Positions 52,979 to 63,600 of a stretch of DNA of 64,000 nucleotides are shown piece by piece. Every line of letters starts with the position of its first letter. Position 1 is the first letter of the stretch. The stretch covers positions 62,001-126,000 of the forward strand of contig WBMV01008590.1 in NCBI GenBank assembly GCA_013396655.1, read 5' to 3'. The translations under genes and the position numbers were made by a program. The DNA is from Campylorhamphus procurvoides (taxonomy: Eukaryota; Chordata; Aves; Passeriformes; Dendrocolaptidae). Under the pieces are notes generated by a model. It was not told the DNA's origin. It ran no database searches and was given only the letters and a program-made list of their open reading frames with translations.

Positions 52979-55900
52979 GCTAGACTAAAAGGAAATATGC
53001 CTAGCTACTCATAAAATCTTAAGTGGATAATGCAGTTGAAAAAATCATAAAGACACAAATAACAGAAAAGAAAGAAAATCATATTTAATCTAAGACACAA
53101 ACTCTGTCTTCCCTTCTTCTCAAGCAGCTGGCAAGCTATAAACGCTTATCTGAGCTATATAGCCAAAGCCCTACGAATGATGTATACTGTCAGTCTATCT
53201 TCCCTGATGCAAAAAGACCTCATGCTTTGAGACCCTCTGGGGAGTCTCCTAGACATTATCATGTTCCCAGACTCCTCCCTTACAAATATTATTGGTCCAG
53301 AACTCATTCACAAGGCACTTTTTATTTTCTTTCTCTTAGACTATTTACTGTTCTCTCCATTTAAAAAATGTTAATATCTTTTTGGCATAGACAGTATTAT
53401 CTCTTGCACTTGATTATTTGTCTACTGAATGCTAAAATATCTTTTCAGATCTGGGGCCAACATGCCTATTTTAGTGTGGAACCTTTTGAAGCAATAAATC
53501 ATACTTTTCTCACTCATATATTTCAGAAATTTGCTTATATGAAGAGGTTCATTTGTCATGAGACTTTCAATTTTTTAATCATATGCATATGGGTTTAATT
53601 AATTAATAAACAGAGACTCAGAGACTGGCAGTAAAAGGACCATGCATGAGTTACCAGTTCAGAGGGCAGATACTGAGAATGGCCCTGATCCGAGTTCTAT
53701 AAGCTAATCATAAATGTTATTAGCTATTCTAATAACATTTGTTGTGTGCTTGGGGATTTTTGTCCCTTGGAAACACTTGTAAAAGCACTATAACAGATTT
53801 TCAATCCTTAAAATCTGCTATAAAACTCAAAAAGACACAAACGAACAAATAAAGGTTGTTGTTTAGGCTAATGCTTGCTGGTGAACACCTGAAATGCAAA
53901 AAAATTATTACTGTTTGGCATTAGCTAAATCATAACACTGAAGTTTGTAGAAGCTCCAGCTTGCATTCATCATACAGAATCACTCTACTGTGTATGTTAA
54001 AACTCTGTGGTGCTCAATATTAGGCAACAGTAAGGTTTGACACCATGCTATATGCCTCAAAACCCAAAGCTCAGAATTTTCAGTAGTATCTTTTTAAGGG
54101 CACAGTAGTATCTTTTCAAGCCCACCTATCCTTTGAATTTATTTTTCATCTTCTGATAGGCTTAAATCACATTTTGCAATGTTTCAATGTCAGATTGCTG
54201 AACATTACCTCAGTGGTATTGTCTCAGTTGCATTTGGCATTATGAAACGGCACTGTAAAGGAATTAAGTTGGCACACAGAGGTTCTACACCACCCTGGTG
54301 TAGATATGTATTCTTGTGTAATACCCCACATAAAAGATTTGACTTTCATCATGGTCACTGCCATGGGTATCAGTTGGCCTCAATTTATAGACTGATGTGT
54401 TCCATTCGAGAAGTTCAAGTTTGCCTTCCATACTGGAGAAGGGAAAATTGTAAATGCCCTGCTTTAAGTAAATAATTTCCTGTGTACATGAATGGAAATG
54501 ATCGAAACAGGTTTGACCGAGAAATATTAGAAATCTCTTTGTATTTTAAGTATCGTCTGTTCTTCAAATATGTACCTCTGTGTTTGTAAGCTGTTTGCCT
54601 GTTGTCTCTCAATCTCTGAACAAAGGAGAAAAGAAAATCTCAAATGCAAATTGATTTTTAAGTCAAAGATAATTGCAGTACTGTATCTAACATGTAAATT
54701 CTTCATGCATATTATACTACAAAAATAAATTCTTGGATTATTTTGTTATTAAACAATTTGTCTTGTGTACCGACTTTATCTTAAAACATTAAGAAGTAAT
54801 TCAAATGTAAAATAGAACCTTATGGACTCAGTAGGAATTATTTATTAATAATTCATCTTCAAAGGAAGATGTAATTTTCCAAACATCACTCCAACCACAA
54901 CTGTAATGTAAATACATGCTACAAAAAAATTTGAAGGCTGGTAGCACTATCAGTCAAAGGACTTCAAAGCCTCAATTAACCCCTGTAAAGTTCAATTATT
55001 ATAGTAAAAAGAATTAAAAAAGAAGATCTGAAACATGAGAAACTTGAGAACTGAACTGGGAAAATGGATGCCAATTGTGTTGTCCAGAGCCCAATCCAAA
55101 AATAAGCTTATTCATAATTCAGAACAAGTTGACTGACGCTGGAATACCACCTGTGTAGAACACCTCTACTTTCTGATAGAGAACATAATTCTGTGTCTCT
55201 GATGTATTTCTGCATTTATAAGATGCCTGAATTGAAAAGGCAGATGTTTTATTATGAAAATTGATGCAAGGGAGATTGCTTTCGGTAAAACAATAAATTA
55301 AATTTTAGGGAGTAAGATAGTAGAAGAGTTGAAATAAATAAATGTGAAAAGAAAGAAAAAATTAAATTAAAAAAAAAAGAAAAACAGAAAAGAAAAATCC
55401 TGGTGGTTTATGTTATGTTTTTGTGCCTAATTAGGTAATTAGAAGGTGGGGACTATAGGGCCTATTATTGATTAGTTTTCCACACCCACCTTTGCTGAGA
55501 ACAAGGACACAAATAGGAACTGAAAGCGTTTTGGTGCGCAATCCATAATGGTCACCTTTAAAAGCTTTATGGTTGCTTTAATTAAAAAAACAATGTTTTC
55601 CCTGAATTTGCAGAGCACTTTAGAGATCAGTGTAAATACAGAACTAGCATTTAATTTAGATAACCACACAAAATGAAGTTTTTGAGGATGATTCTTGGTG
55701 GAATGTTAGCAGACATTTTTCCTAAACATAACCAATGTCTGCAAAAGAGAGTATTAAAAACTGCCGCTCAGGTGATTCATTGAGACAAGACGTTTATGTT
55801 GAAGTCAAATAAGAAACAGATAAAATCTGTTACAGTCTTGGCTATTCAGATAAACTTCGAACCCGTATTCCTTGTTGGGGGCTTGGCGGGGGGGGGGGGG

Positions 55901-57719
55901 GGNGGGGTTGGAGGTTTTCATTGGACAGGTATTTTGGGACATTCATTCACAAGCCTCTCTATAAGTGTTTTAGACCAAATAATCATTTAGAAATTAAGTA
56001 AATTCTCATTTCAGGACACATAACCATCACTTGTCCTGATCCAGAACAAATTAGGTAGCTGAGAAGAACTGATGCTTCAAACTGCATAAAGTGAGGGTTC
56101 CAAGATTCTTCTGAAGTTTCACCTGAACTAGAAAAAATTTCAGGAGAACAAAATTGTAAATTTGAGCAATTAAAATGTCTGTATACATTCACTAGTCTTC
56201 AAATGATACACCAAGGTACAGTCACACAGTCCAAGTTGTGCTTCAAAGAATGTTATGCTGGCTACTGTAACAAAGAATGTAACACCTAAGAATTAGGATA
56301 GGAGAGACTTTTATCAGTGACGTGACAGGGGATGAAAGTGGAAAAAATGAGAGCTTTTAGTAAACTCAAAAGAACAAAATAAAAGCCTTCTTCAAGCAAT
56401 TTTCTCATTTTCCACCATCCTCTTTTTCAAAATTGGTGAATTTGCAGTTGCCTTCTCTGGATACAATTGCTCATTTTTCTGTTTTGTTTTCTTTTTTCTT
56501 CCCAGTACTCTAAAAAGACATAAAAGGCACATAAAGTCATTTTTACTGATATAGGAATATTTTATACATATATTATGTTTCATTTAATAAATTGACCAGT
56601 ATGCCTGAACATTCCATAATCATTAAATTTATAAATCTAGTCATTATGATTGTTGTTATTATTAGTAGTAGTAGTATTTTATATCTACAAAATTGTATAG
56701 TCTTGCATTTTTCTGAGCTACTTTGGATAAAACAAATGAGACTGAGTAGAAGGCAAGATGTGAGTGCAACAAAAATAAAGGTGACAAAATTACCCATGCT
56801 TTCTTTAGTTAGAAGTCTAAGAAAAATCCACATAGGGAAAAAGGCTACTCTGGTACTCAGAAGCATATTTCCTTTCCTCAATTTATTCCTTTTGCAGGCA
56901 ATAGCTATTCATATATTGATAAACTTCCTGCAACTTGAAAAGCTATTAATATTGTAGAATTGAAGTTGGAATTGCAGCCTTCGAATACTTCTCCATCTTA
57001 AATTTAGTAAACCTACAGGGACTTTTTACTTGAAGAATTTTAAACCAAAACTTTCTGCTTCATCTTTAACTTCCACCAAACTAGAGACTTCTAGTAGATG
57101 AAAAACTACTTAATTTTGTAAAAAAAAAACATCTTCCTATGCATATAATTTGCTTGGAAGGTAGAGATACCATAACTAGATAAAATTAAAATAAATCTCC
57201 TTGCAACATACTATCTACTTTTGCCAATTTCTATTGCCTAAACCACTTTTTTGATACTGTTAATTTATCTGTGAAAGACATCACTTGCTGTAGGTAAGAC
57301 TTCCAATCAAATTTTTTCATAAAATAGATTTTATGAAAGAACAGTTTGTGAGACTCAGAAATACAGAATTCTTTTCACAAATTACAACTCTCCTCAAGAA
57401 ATTATGTGTATGAGACCAGATCTCTGGAAAGCTTTTTTTCTCCTCTAATTTGCAGTAACCATAAGTTATTCAACATGTGTTGACCTCATATTACATTTTC
57501 CTACTGAAATTCCTCCATTCTACTCCCAAATTCTTCTGGTATGCAAGTGAAAAATAACCTTTTCTCCTTTGGTATTTTTTTCCAAGATAAGTGACAAGCC
57601 TCCATTGCCGGTTGAGAGAAACAAGCTGATCAATAACTCCTTCTCCTCTTGGATTAAATACAGGAATAGTCACCATGGTTTTAAAGGAACTCCACCCCAA
57701 CAATGCAACAACCCAATTG
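52979..57719. other. AT-rich unique DNA, no gene recognised
   Basis: No gene or named repeat. Includes two 18-bp direct repeats differing at one base (54081-54098 and 54103-54120), an A-rich stretch at 55350-55400, and a G-run with an N at 55888-55907. The 98-codon frame at 54179-54475 and the overlapping frames at 56573-56957 have no recognisable content. Confidence 0.5.
55888..55907 (+). repeat. G-run with unresolved base
   Basis: Fifteen G, an N at 55903, then four G. The true run length is unknown. The run could form a G-quadruplex and is hard to sequence. Confidence 0.8.
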
Positions 57720-57725
57720 GTGAAG
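57720..57725. repeat. Target-site duplication, left copy
   Basis: GTGAAG directly before the LTR, repeated exactly at 58036-58041. Six bases is the size typical of ERVK and alpharetrovirus-like integration. Confidence 0.85.
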
Positions 57726-58035
57726 TGTTGGAGGCGGGCTTATGGAGCAGTGCAGACGATCCAATATGGATTAACTACAAAGCTCACTTTATTAATGGCG
57801 TTTCTACAATTATAGTGCTCTCTGAGTGTACGTGCATTAACATTACTGGTGCTCACACACATAAACACTCATTGGCTATAGCTACAAAGCTACTGTCTCT
57901 GTACAGCTTGTCTTCAACTGCACCTGCGTTCTCACAGTGTTGCAAGCTGTTTATCTTTACGAGCACACAGAATCCGGCCAAGGCCACACTCCCTTTGCTC
58001 TGCAAAGAAATCCAAAGACCTGTTAATTCCCTACA
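57726..58035 (-). mobile_element. ERVK-type solo LTR
   Basis: This 310-bp element is bounded on the plus strand by TGTTGGAGGC and CCCTACA, so on the minus strand it runs TGTAGGG...CCAACA with the canonical TG/CA ends. A perfect 6-bp duplication (GTGAAG) flanks it. On the minus strand it has an AATAAA signal (plus 57788-57793) after an ACGCCATT phrase, a layout shared with avian ERVK-class and alpharetrovirus LTRs. A CCAATGAG motif lies upstream on the same strand. The compact size also fits ERVK. There is no internal viral sequence, so this is a solo LTR. The intact ends suggest it is fairly young. The plus-strand open frame 57569-58039 simply runs through it. Confidence 0.85.
57788..57793 (-). 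terminator. LTR poly(A) signal
   Basis: TTTATT on the plus strand is AATAAA on the minus strand, at the expected R-region position of the ERVK-type LTR. Confidence 0.6.
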
Positions 58036-58041
58036 GTGAAG
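58036..58041. repeat. Target-site duplication, right copy
   Basis: GTGAAG, exact match to 57720-57725. Confidence 0.85.
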
Positions 58042-60547
58042 AATGGAACAACCTATAGCCTACATCCCACAGACTTATAGTCATATATTAAGTAAGGTTA
58101 TGAGGGGTATCTGGAGGTTTTCTGGTCCAATTCCCCACTCAGTGCAAGGATCAATATGAAATGAGATACAAATTTTTAAAGTTTGATTCAACTCTAAAGT
58201 TTTAAAAACCACACACTGTTTTAACAGACAAAACAGAACACATTCCACAGTTTTCTCTAGAACTAATAGAGCCTTACTTTGCTACCTTTCATATTTTTTA
58301 CTGATCACTGCTACAGCCTTTCCTTATATTGGCCAGTGGCAGTATGCATTTACCAATGTCAATATGATGAATTTAAAAAGTGGGTTTCTTTAGTATTTTT
58401 GCTCCATGTCTTGTACTATTTGTCATCCAAAAAATTAAATCTTCTTTGATTTCAACTTCAACATTTCATTGTCTTTCCACTTTGGTACACTTTCAATATG
58501 AGTCTTAAGACTGATTTGACACTTGTTGCCCACAGGCAACTTTCCATTAGACAACTGATAGCAAAGTAAAATTAAAATGAAGACAATACTGAAACTGTTT
58601 CACTGGAGACTTAATCAGTTTTGTGTATACAAGTGGGATCACACAGAATAGCTAAAAACATTTATGATACTTCTACAAGATGCATATCATGTTCTTCATG
58701 TACAGTTGAATAAAGAAATTATTTAGGACACTTGAATATCAGAGACAAATACTTTCTGTAAATGACTACACAGAAATGCGTTTTGATCACCTAATACTCA
58801 GCTACCACTTTGAAAACTAATTAAAATCTATTCTTGAGTAATTTTAAATATATGAAGGAATATTAAAGTTATGCAATAATAATACATAATGTATTCCTTT
58901 TATTCCTTGGCACAGGTCAATGAAAAGTTCCTATAATTTTAAGCAAGGGGTACTCTTGGAATGAATGGATATAAGAAAACATATTAATCTTAATTCCCAT
59001 AAAATTCTATGAGAACTTCTGATTTCATTTCATCCCAGGTCGTAACCATATGCAAAATTACACTTCTACAATGTGATAAATTTAATCATTTCTGAATGGC
59101 ATCATCAATTTAAACTGGTCAAAGTGTGCTAAAACCTGTGAATGAGATCAAGCCTGAAGCAGCTGTATTCTGAATAACAGAGTCAGAATTTGAAACAAGT
59201 CTTCATGAATGAAGGAATCGTCTGATGGGATTTGAACAAACTCATAACATGCAAATGTGACCAATAGAAGAGCAGTCAAAGAAATGTAAAAATATTGCAA
59301 ACCTACAAAAAAGTACATAGCCATAGATTCCAGAATAAAAGAAGATAAACCATGTGAGTCTGCTGCAAGAGAGTAAAAGACAAACATAAGTCACAGATGT
59401 ATTGCATCCTCCAAACAGCCCAAAGAAATTGAATGTATCTTTTTGTGCATATATAATTCTACATGTTTTTAATTAGTATATATCAATATCAATATTAGGA
59501 CCTAGCTTGAGAAATCTACCTAACATTAGGTGTTTATAGAAGCTGTAAATAAATAAGAAAAATAAGGAAAAGCTGACATTATTGGCATAAAAAAAAAAAA
59601 AGAAAATGAGTCCCAGTATAATAGCTCTTTAGCTGTTTAGAAGCTCATGAAAAAAAAAGCAATGGTCATGTGTTCCTATACATGGGCAGAGAAGGACTAA
59701 ATGTCCTCTCTGTAGACACCCTGTTTCATATCAGTCTACAATATTCCTGTGACTCTCCTAAGGCAGAATTGTGTGATACCTACAATTGGAAAGCAGAGGT
59801 CACTTTGTAGACAGCAGCCTTCTTGTATGTCCATTCAGTTCTATACACTGTTCTATAACCATAGGGTTTTGCAAGTTGTATAACCTTCCAGGAATTTCTC
59901 TGATCTGTATAACTTGAATTCAACTTTAGCAATATTCTAAGTTGTTTACCTTGGCTGTCTTTATCACAGTTGATCTTCAGTATACAATTTTGCAAATTGC
60001 AATGAGAATTATTTGTCATTCTCCTAATTAATTCCTTAAAAGTTATTTTGTTTAAGGTTTCATTAAAGGTTACTAAACGCAAGCCACTGGGTTTTTTTAG
60101 ATTCACAGCTTTCCTATGAAAGAGTCAATTAAACCTGATTCTGTATTAAATTGTAATATCTTGAATCCCCTAATCAATTATTTAATTTATAGCCTTATGT
60201 CCTCTATTGTTACTATTTACTTCTACTTAGTGTTTTTTTCTTACCCTATTGTTTCATTCTGTTACTAAGTGCTGTGTGACATTTGCATCACATTTGTTCA
60301 CAAAGTGCTTAAAGTTCATTATTGACTATGCATAATCAGTGTATGCTAATTCTCTTTGCTTCTGTTTCTGTCATTATAGCATTTTAAATTACATAAACAA
60401 GAGCTCAACATACACAAGCTAAAGCTTTAGAAAAATACATGAATTTGGAGGAAAAAAATCAGGCTTTTTAAATGTATGCTGCTTCCTCAGGAAAAAAAAA
60501 AAGAGAACTTGCTAGAGCATTCGTTAAAGACAACATTTTTCTTTCAG
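58042..60547. other. AT-rich DNA upstream of candidate exons
   Basis: No exon could be linked to the candidate gene that follows. Two minus-strand open frames (59148-59387, with a hydrophobic stretch, and 59780-60106, 108 codons) have no motif I recognise and no convincing splice context, so I leave them uncalled. An A12 run lies near 59589-59601. Confidence 0.4.
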
Positions 60548-60638
60548 ATCTACATGGCTGATCTTAACTCCATTACCCTGCTCACCTTTTCTGCACAGAT
60601 CTCTGAGCATGAAAGATATATAGAACAGACTATCAAAG
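60548..60638 (+). CDS. Candidate exon 1, unidentified gene
   Basis: A 91-nt segment follows a strong acceptor (CATTTTTCTTTCAG) and precedes a strong donor (AAAG then GTGAGA). Only one of its three frames is open, giving IYMADLNSITLL then TFSAQISEHERYIEQTIK, and it ends with one extra base (phase 1). That is exactly the phase required by the next candidate exon at 61214. A second acceptor (CTTTTCTGCACAG, ending 60598) could shorten the exon to 40 nt in the same frame. I do not recognise the protein and found no upstream exon, so the start of the gene is unknown. The peptide looks helical and charged near its end. Chance is a real alternative. Confidence 0.33.
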
Positions 60639-61213
60639 GTGAGATCTGCTTGGTAGGATCTAAAAGAAGAGTATTGCTTTAAACTGACTGTCAAAAGCTT
60701 CAAGATCTGAATGTAAAATAAAGCTCCATTTTAAGTAAGCTAGGAAAACATTTCCCACTTATGGCTTAGCAAAATCAATCACTGACACATTCTTCAGTAT
60801 TCTGAACAAATAGAAAATTCTTCAATATTCCTAAAGAGCATACAGATCTTTTCCTATATCCAAGTTCTGCCACCCAAAGCTAAATGAACCAGCTGTAAAG
60901 TTTTTGCTATCAGTACCAATTCTTAAGAAAGACCAAGAATAACTAAGCACTGTTTCAAATTTTTACCATGTCTCACCAAATACAAGGGGTAGATTCATCA
61001 TAGAAAATCATCACATCATCTTAAAATTGCAACTATAAAATTCAAAAGTTCTACCGTAATCCAACCTCTTCTGAAACTGAGCCATGCCTTTATCTGTTTT
61101 CCACCCGTATGCAAAAGAACAACCTAAACATATGATTCACATGCATATATACAGAGGGAGAGTTGTAGGCAGATAAGAATGATCAGTCATGAAGGTGTGA
61201 CATGTCTCCACAG

Positions 61214-61281
61214 TGCTGACTGAGGAGCTGAAGAGTCAAAATATAGACGGCGCAGCAAAGACCCTCTATCACTATAAATTG
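61214..61281 (+). CDS. Candidate exon 2, unidentified gene
   Basis: This is the most exon-like segment of the window. It is 68 nt long, follows GTCTCCACAG and precedes GTATGT. Two frames have immediate stops; the third reads on from the phase-1 end of candidate exon 1 as V, then LTEELKSQNIDGAAKTLYHY and KL, ending in phase 0. Two nearby CpGs (GACGGCGCAGC) and balanced codon use stand out from the AT-rich surroundings. The intron before it would be 575 bp. No domain is recognised; the peptide would continue a charged, probably helical stretch from exon 1. Without a database match the gene and its function remain unknown. Confidence 0.42.
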
Positions 61282-62430
61282 GTATGTCTTGACTGAAAAC
61301 ATTTAAGTTCAGAAAGTACTAGATGACGATGTATGTTACACATCACATTTACAGGCTAAAAATGCTATTGTATGGTTTGCATAGGGCCAATAATACAAAA
61401 GAAGATCTTGAAAAGGGGTATTTTCTCCCAGAAACACCAGTATCTTCAGGTTCTATTTAAATACCTCTACCACTTTCACTAAGAAAAATGCAAAAATTTC
61501 ATATATAAAAAAAGAAGAATTTAAATATAAAAAGTGAAATACCTAGATATAAACATCACAGTTTTCAAAAATGCTGCAACCCTGGCAGTTTTTTACATTA
61601 ACTTTTATTGACCTTCTGGCTGTCGACTACCTTAAAAATAGGTCAAAAAGCAATTAGTCCTCTATTTAGAGTTTACATTTTAGGAGCCATTGCTTAAGTA
61701 CATGATACCAGATTTTACTTTGATGTAGAAGTCAATACATGGGAATTCATAGTATTTCCACAAAATAAAATGTCATAATCATGTACAGGTCTCAAAATTA
61801 ACTGCTTTTTCATGTCAACTTTAATTGCCAAAATCTTCCAACCACACATCTCAGACAATTGTTTTAAAGGAACATGATAAACAGGACAGCTTTATGTTCT
61901 TAAAAGAATGTGTCACAATACCTAATTCTGATACTGAAGTTGGCTCATTGAATAATACATTTGCACTTATAAAAAATGTAAAGTATAAGCAAAGAGACAG
62001 AACTACCTCTGCATTACAAATTGTACTGTGTTTGTGTATAACTCAATCTAATTTGTAAATTCCCTTATCATAGAGCATATCAAGGCACTTTACGCCCTGA
62101 AAGGATTTATACATCAGCTCACTAAAAAGCCATCTTAAAAGGAGTCTTTAAATCTTGTTTTAAAACATTTAGCAAGGGAATGAAATAAATGGCTTGTAAT
62201 ACAGGCAGACCCAGAAGTCTTGCATATATTTATCTTTTGAATACACAGTTCTCAGTAAGGGCAACTTCAGTATCACAGTATTTGTTCAAGGTCTCTGCTG
62301 AATATCATGAATTAGTCCCTCTTTCTGTTGATCTTATGTTCATTTATTGCTACATAAGGTCACAAGATTGACAATCCAGAGAGGACTAAAGCTCTTTTAG
62401 GTCTTCACAGAGTAAATCCCAAGTCTGTCA

Positions 62431-62570
62431 CCATCGTTAGCTCAGTTGGTTAGAACATGGTGCTAATAACACAAAGGTCACCCATTCAATCCTTGTATGG
62501 GCCACTTACTTAAGAATTGGACTTGATGATCCCTGTGGGTCCCTTCCATCTCAGAATATTCTGTGATTCT
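62431..62570 (+). mobile_element. tRNA-Ile-derived SINE (TguSINE1-like)
   Basis: The first 74 bases (62431-62504) are a decayed tRNA-Ile. They contain the A-box region GTTAGCTCAGTTGGTTAGA, the anticodon loop GCTAATAAC with anticodon AAT at 62465-62467, and a damaged B box (ATTCAATCC), ending GGGCCA. A non-tRNA body follows (ACTTAAGAATTGGACTTGAT near 62505), with a CR1-like 3' tail GGGTCCCTTCCATCTCAGAA and ATTCTGTGATTCT ending near 62570. tRNA-Ile plus CR1 tail is the structure of SINEs described in passerine birds, which rely on CR1 machinery. It lies in the second putative intron of the candidate gene. The fused tail and the mismatched acceptor stem argue against a working tRNA gene. Confidence 0.9.
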
Positions 62571-62872
62571 CTACATCCTCCAAGCTCCATCAACCCTATT
62601 TCAGAACGGTCAACCTAATATGAAAATGTAGTGTGGGCAATCATTTAAGATCCATTCAAGATCCATTTAATCATTAGTTCTTGTTAGGCTACAAAATAGT
62701 ATATCAGTTGTGACACTTTTTTTTGTTGAAGCTTTTTAATGGGGAATGAGACCACACAGGTAAAATCTTGGCTCAAGTGAAATTCATCTTTTTTACCCAA
62801 GTGTTCCTGCTACTCTTTCACTGAGGCTTACTACTAATATTCGGCTTTCTATAGCGTTTTTTCCCTTGGCAG

Positions 62873-62986
62873 GGCAATGTAAAACTCCCATACCAGTTTG
62901 GAGGTGAGCACAGTCCAAAGCACTACACCTGCATCAGGTCAGTCACCAACATTCTACCGCATATCCCTGTGAGGAAAAGCAGTTGA
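62873..62986 (+). CDS. Candidate exon 3 or terminal exon
   Basis: After a good acceptor (TTTTTTCCCTTGGCAG), a frame in phase 0, as required by candidate exon 2, reads GNVKLPYQFGGEHSPKHYTC and continues to RKSS before a TGA at 62984-62986 (37 codons). Two internal donors could end the exon earlier: GAG then GTGAGC after 62903, or CAG then GTCAGT after 62937. The true structure is therefore open: either a terminal exon or a 31- or 65-nt internal exon. No canonical AATAAA follows within the next 80 bases. I do not recognise the sequence. The main support is three consecutive phase agreements with good splice sites. Confidence 0.3.
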   Translation, partial: GNVKLPYQFGGEHSPKHYTCIRSVTNILPHIPVRKSS

Positions 62987-63106
62987 TTGTGGGAATAGAC
63001 CTACAATATAAAGAGTGGAACAGATCCTGCAGGAAATGGGCCACTGAAGACAAAGAAACCAATGAAAGCATTTTTTAAAACTGTACTGTAACATAAGGTT
63101 TATTGC

Positions 63107-63600
63107 TGTGTTTACCTTTTCCCCAGGCTTTTGGAAAGCCACCTTTCCCTTCTCCCAGGTCCTTAGAAATCCATCTCCCTTTTCCCCAGGCCCTGGGAAA
63201 GACAGCTCTCACCTTCCTAATTAGTATTCAAGCCCCCTTTAGGCTGTGTTCCGATTGGTTTCCCTTGTATCCCTCCCCTTTCCCTGGCCATGAGGTGTAT
63301 AAATTACCTGACCAGGTGAATAAAGATCTCTTTCTGCTTCCTGTTCCCGGAGTGTGTGAGTCCTCCTTACTGAGACCTGGGGAGGACCCTGTGGCCTGCC
63401 ACCCAGCCATGTGGAGGGGGACAGGGAGGGGGAGAGCGTGCCCCATTCAACCGTGTTAGTTGATCCTTTGTTCCACACTGCCACAGCTAAACCCTGGGCA
63501 TGTGAATGCGCCTGTCTAAGGTGACCTGCAGTAGCACTGCACCATACTGCAGTCTGCCAAGCTGATAAGCCCACAGTCTTGATTGCCATCCACCCACACA
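63107..63600 (+). mobile_element. LTR-like unit, boundaries uncertain
   Basis: A GC-richer block has the layout of a retroviral LTR on the plus strand. It starts near TGTGTTTACC with C/T-rich repeats of a CCCAGGC-GGAAAG type (63125-63200). GATTGGTTTCCC (63253) is a CCAAT-like element in reverse, GTGTATAAATTACC (63296) serves as TATA box, and GAATAAAGATC (63318) as poly(A) signal. It then runs into the GTGTGTGAGTCCTCCTTACTGA phrase near 63351. I believe it is a bird ERV LTR, but I found no flanking duplication and cannot fix the 3' end (63400-63650). A second AATAAAGG at 63634 may belong to it or to a neighbouring element. The open frames on both strands here (for example 63103-63459) are not supported as genes. 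Confidence 0.6.
63296..63304 (+). promoter_or_regulatory. LTR TATA box
   Basis: GTATAAATT sits about 20 bases before the GAATAAAG poly(A) signal of the LTR-like unit, and after a GATTGG box. Confidence 0.5.

Noticed and set aside
57569..58039. 156-codon open frame
   Set aside because: Most of it runs backwards through the minus-strand ERVK-type LTR, so it is incidental.
59148..60106. Two minus-strand open frames, one with a hydrophobic stretch
   Set aside because: No motif, no shared splice structure, and AT-rich codons on this strand produce hydrophobic residues by chance.
62431..62504. tRNA-Ile gene
   Set aside because: Acceptor stem and B box are damaged, and the unit is fused to a CR1-like tail, so it is a SINE head and not a working tRNA gene.
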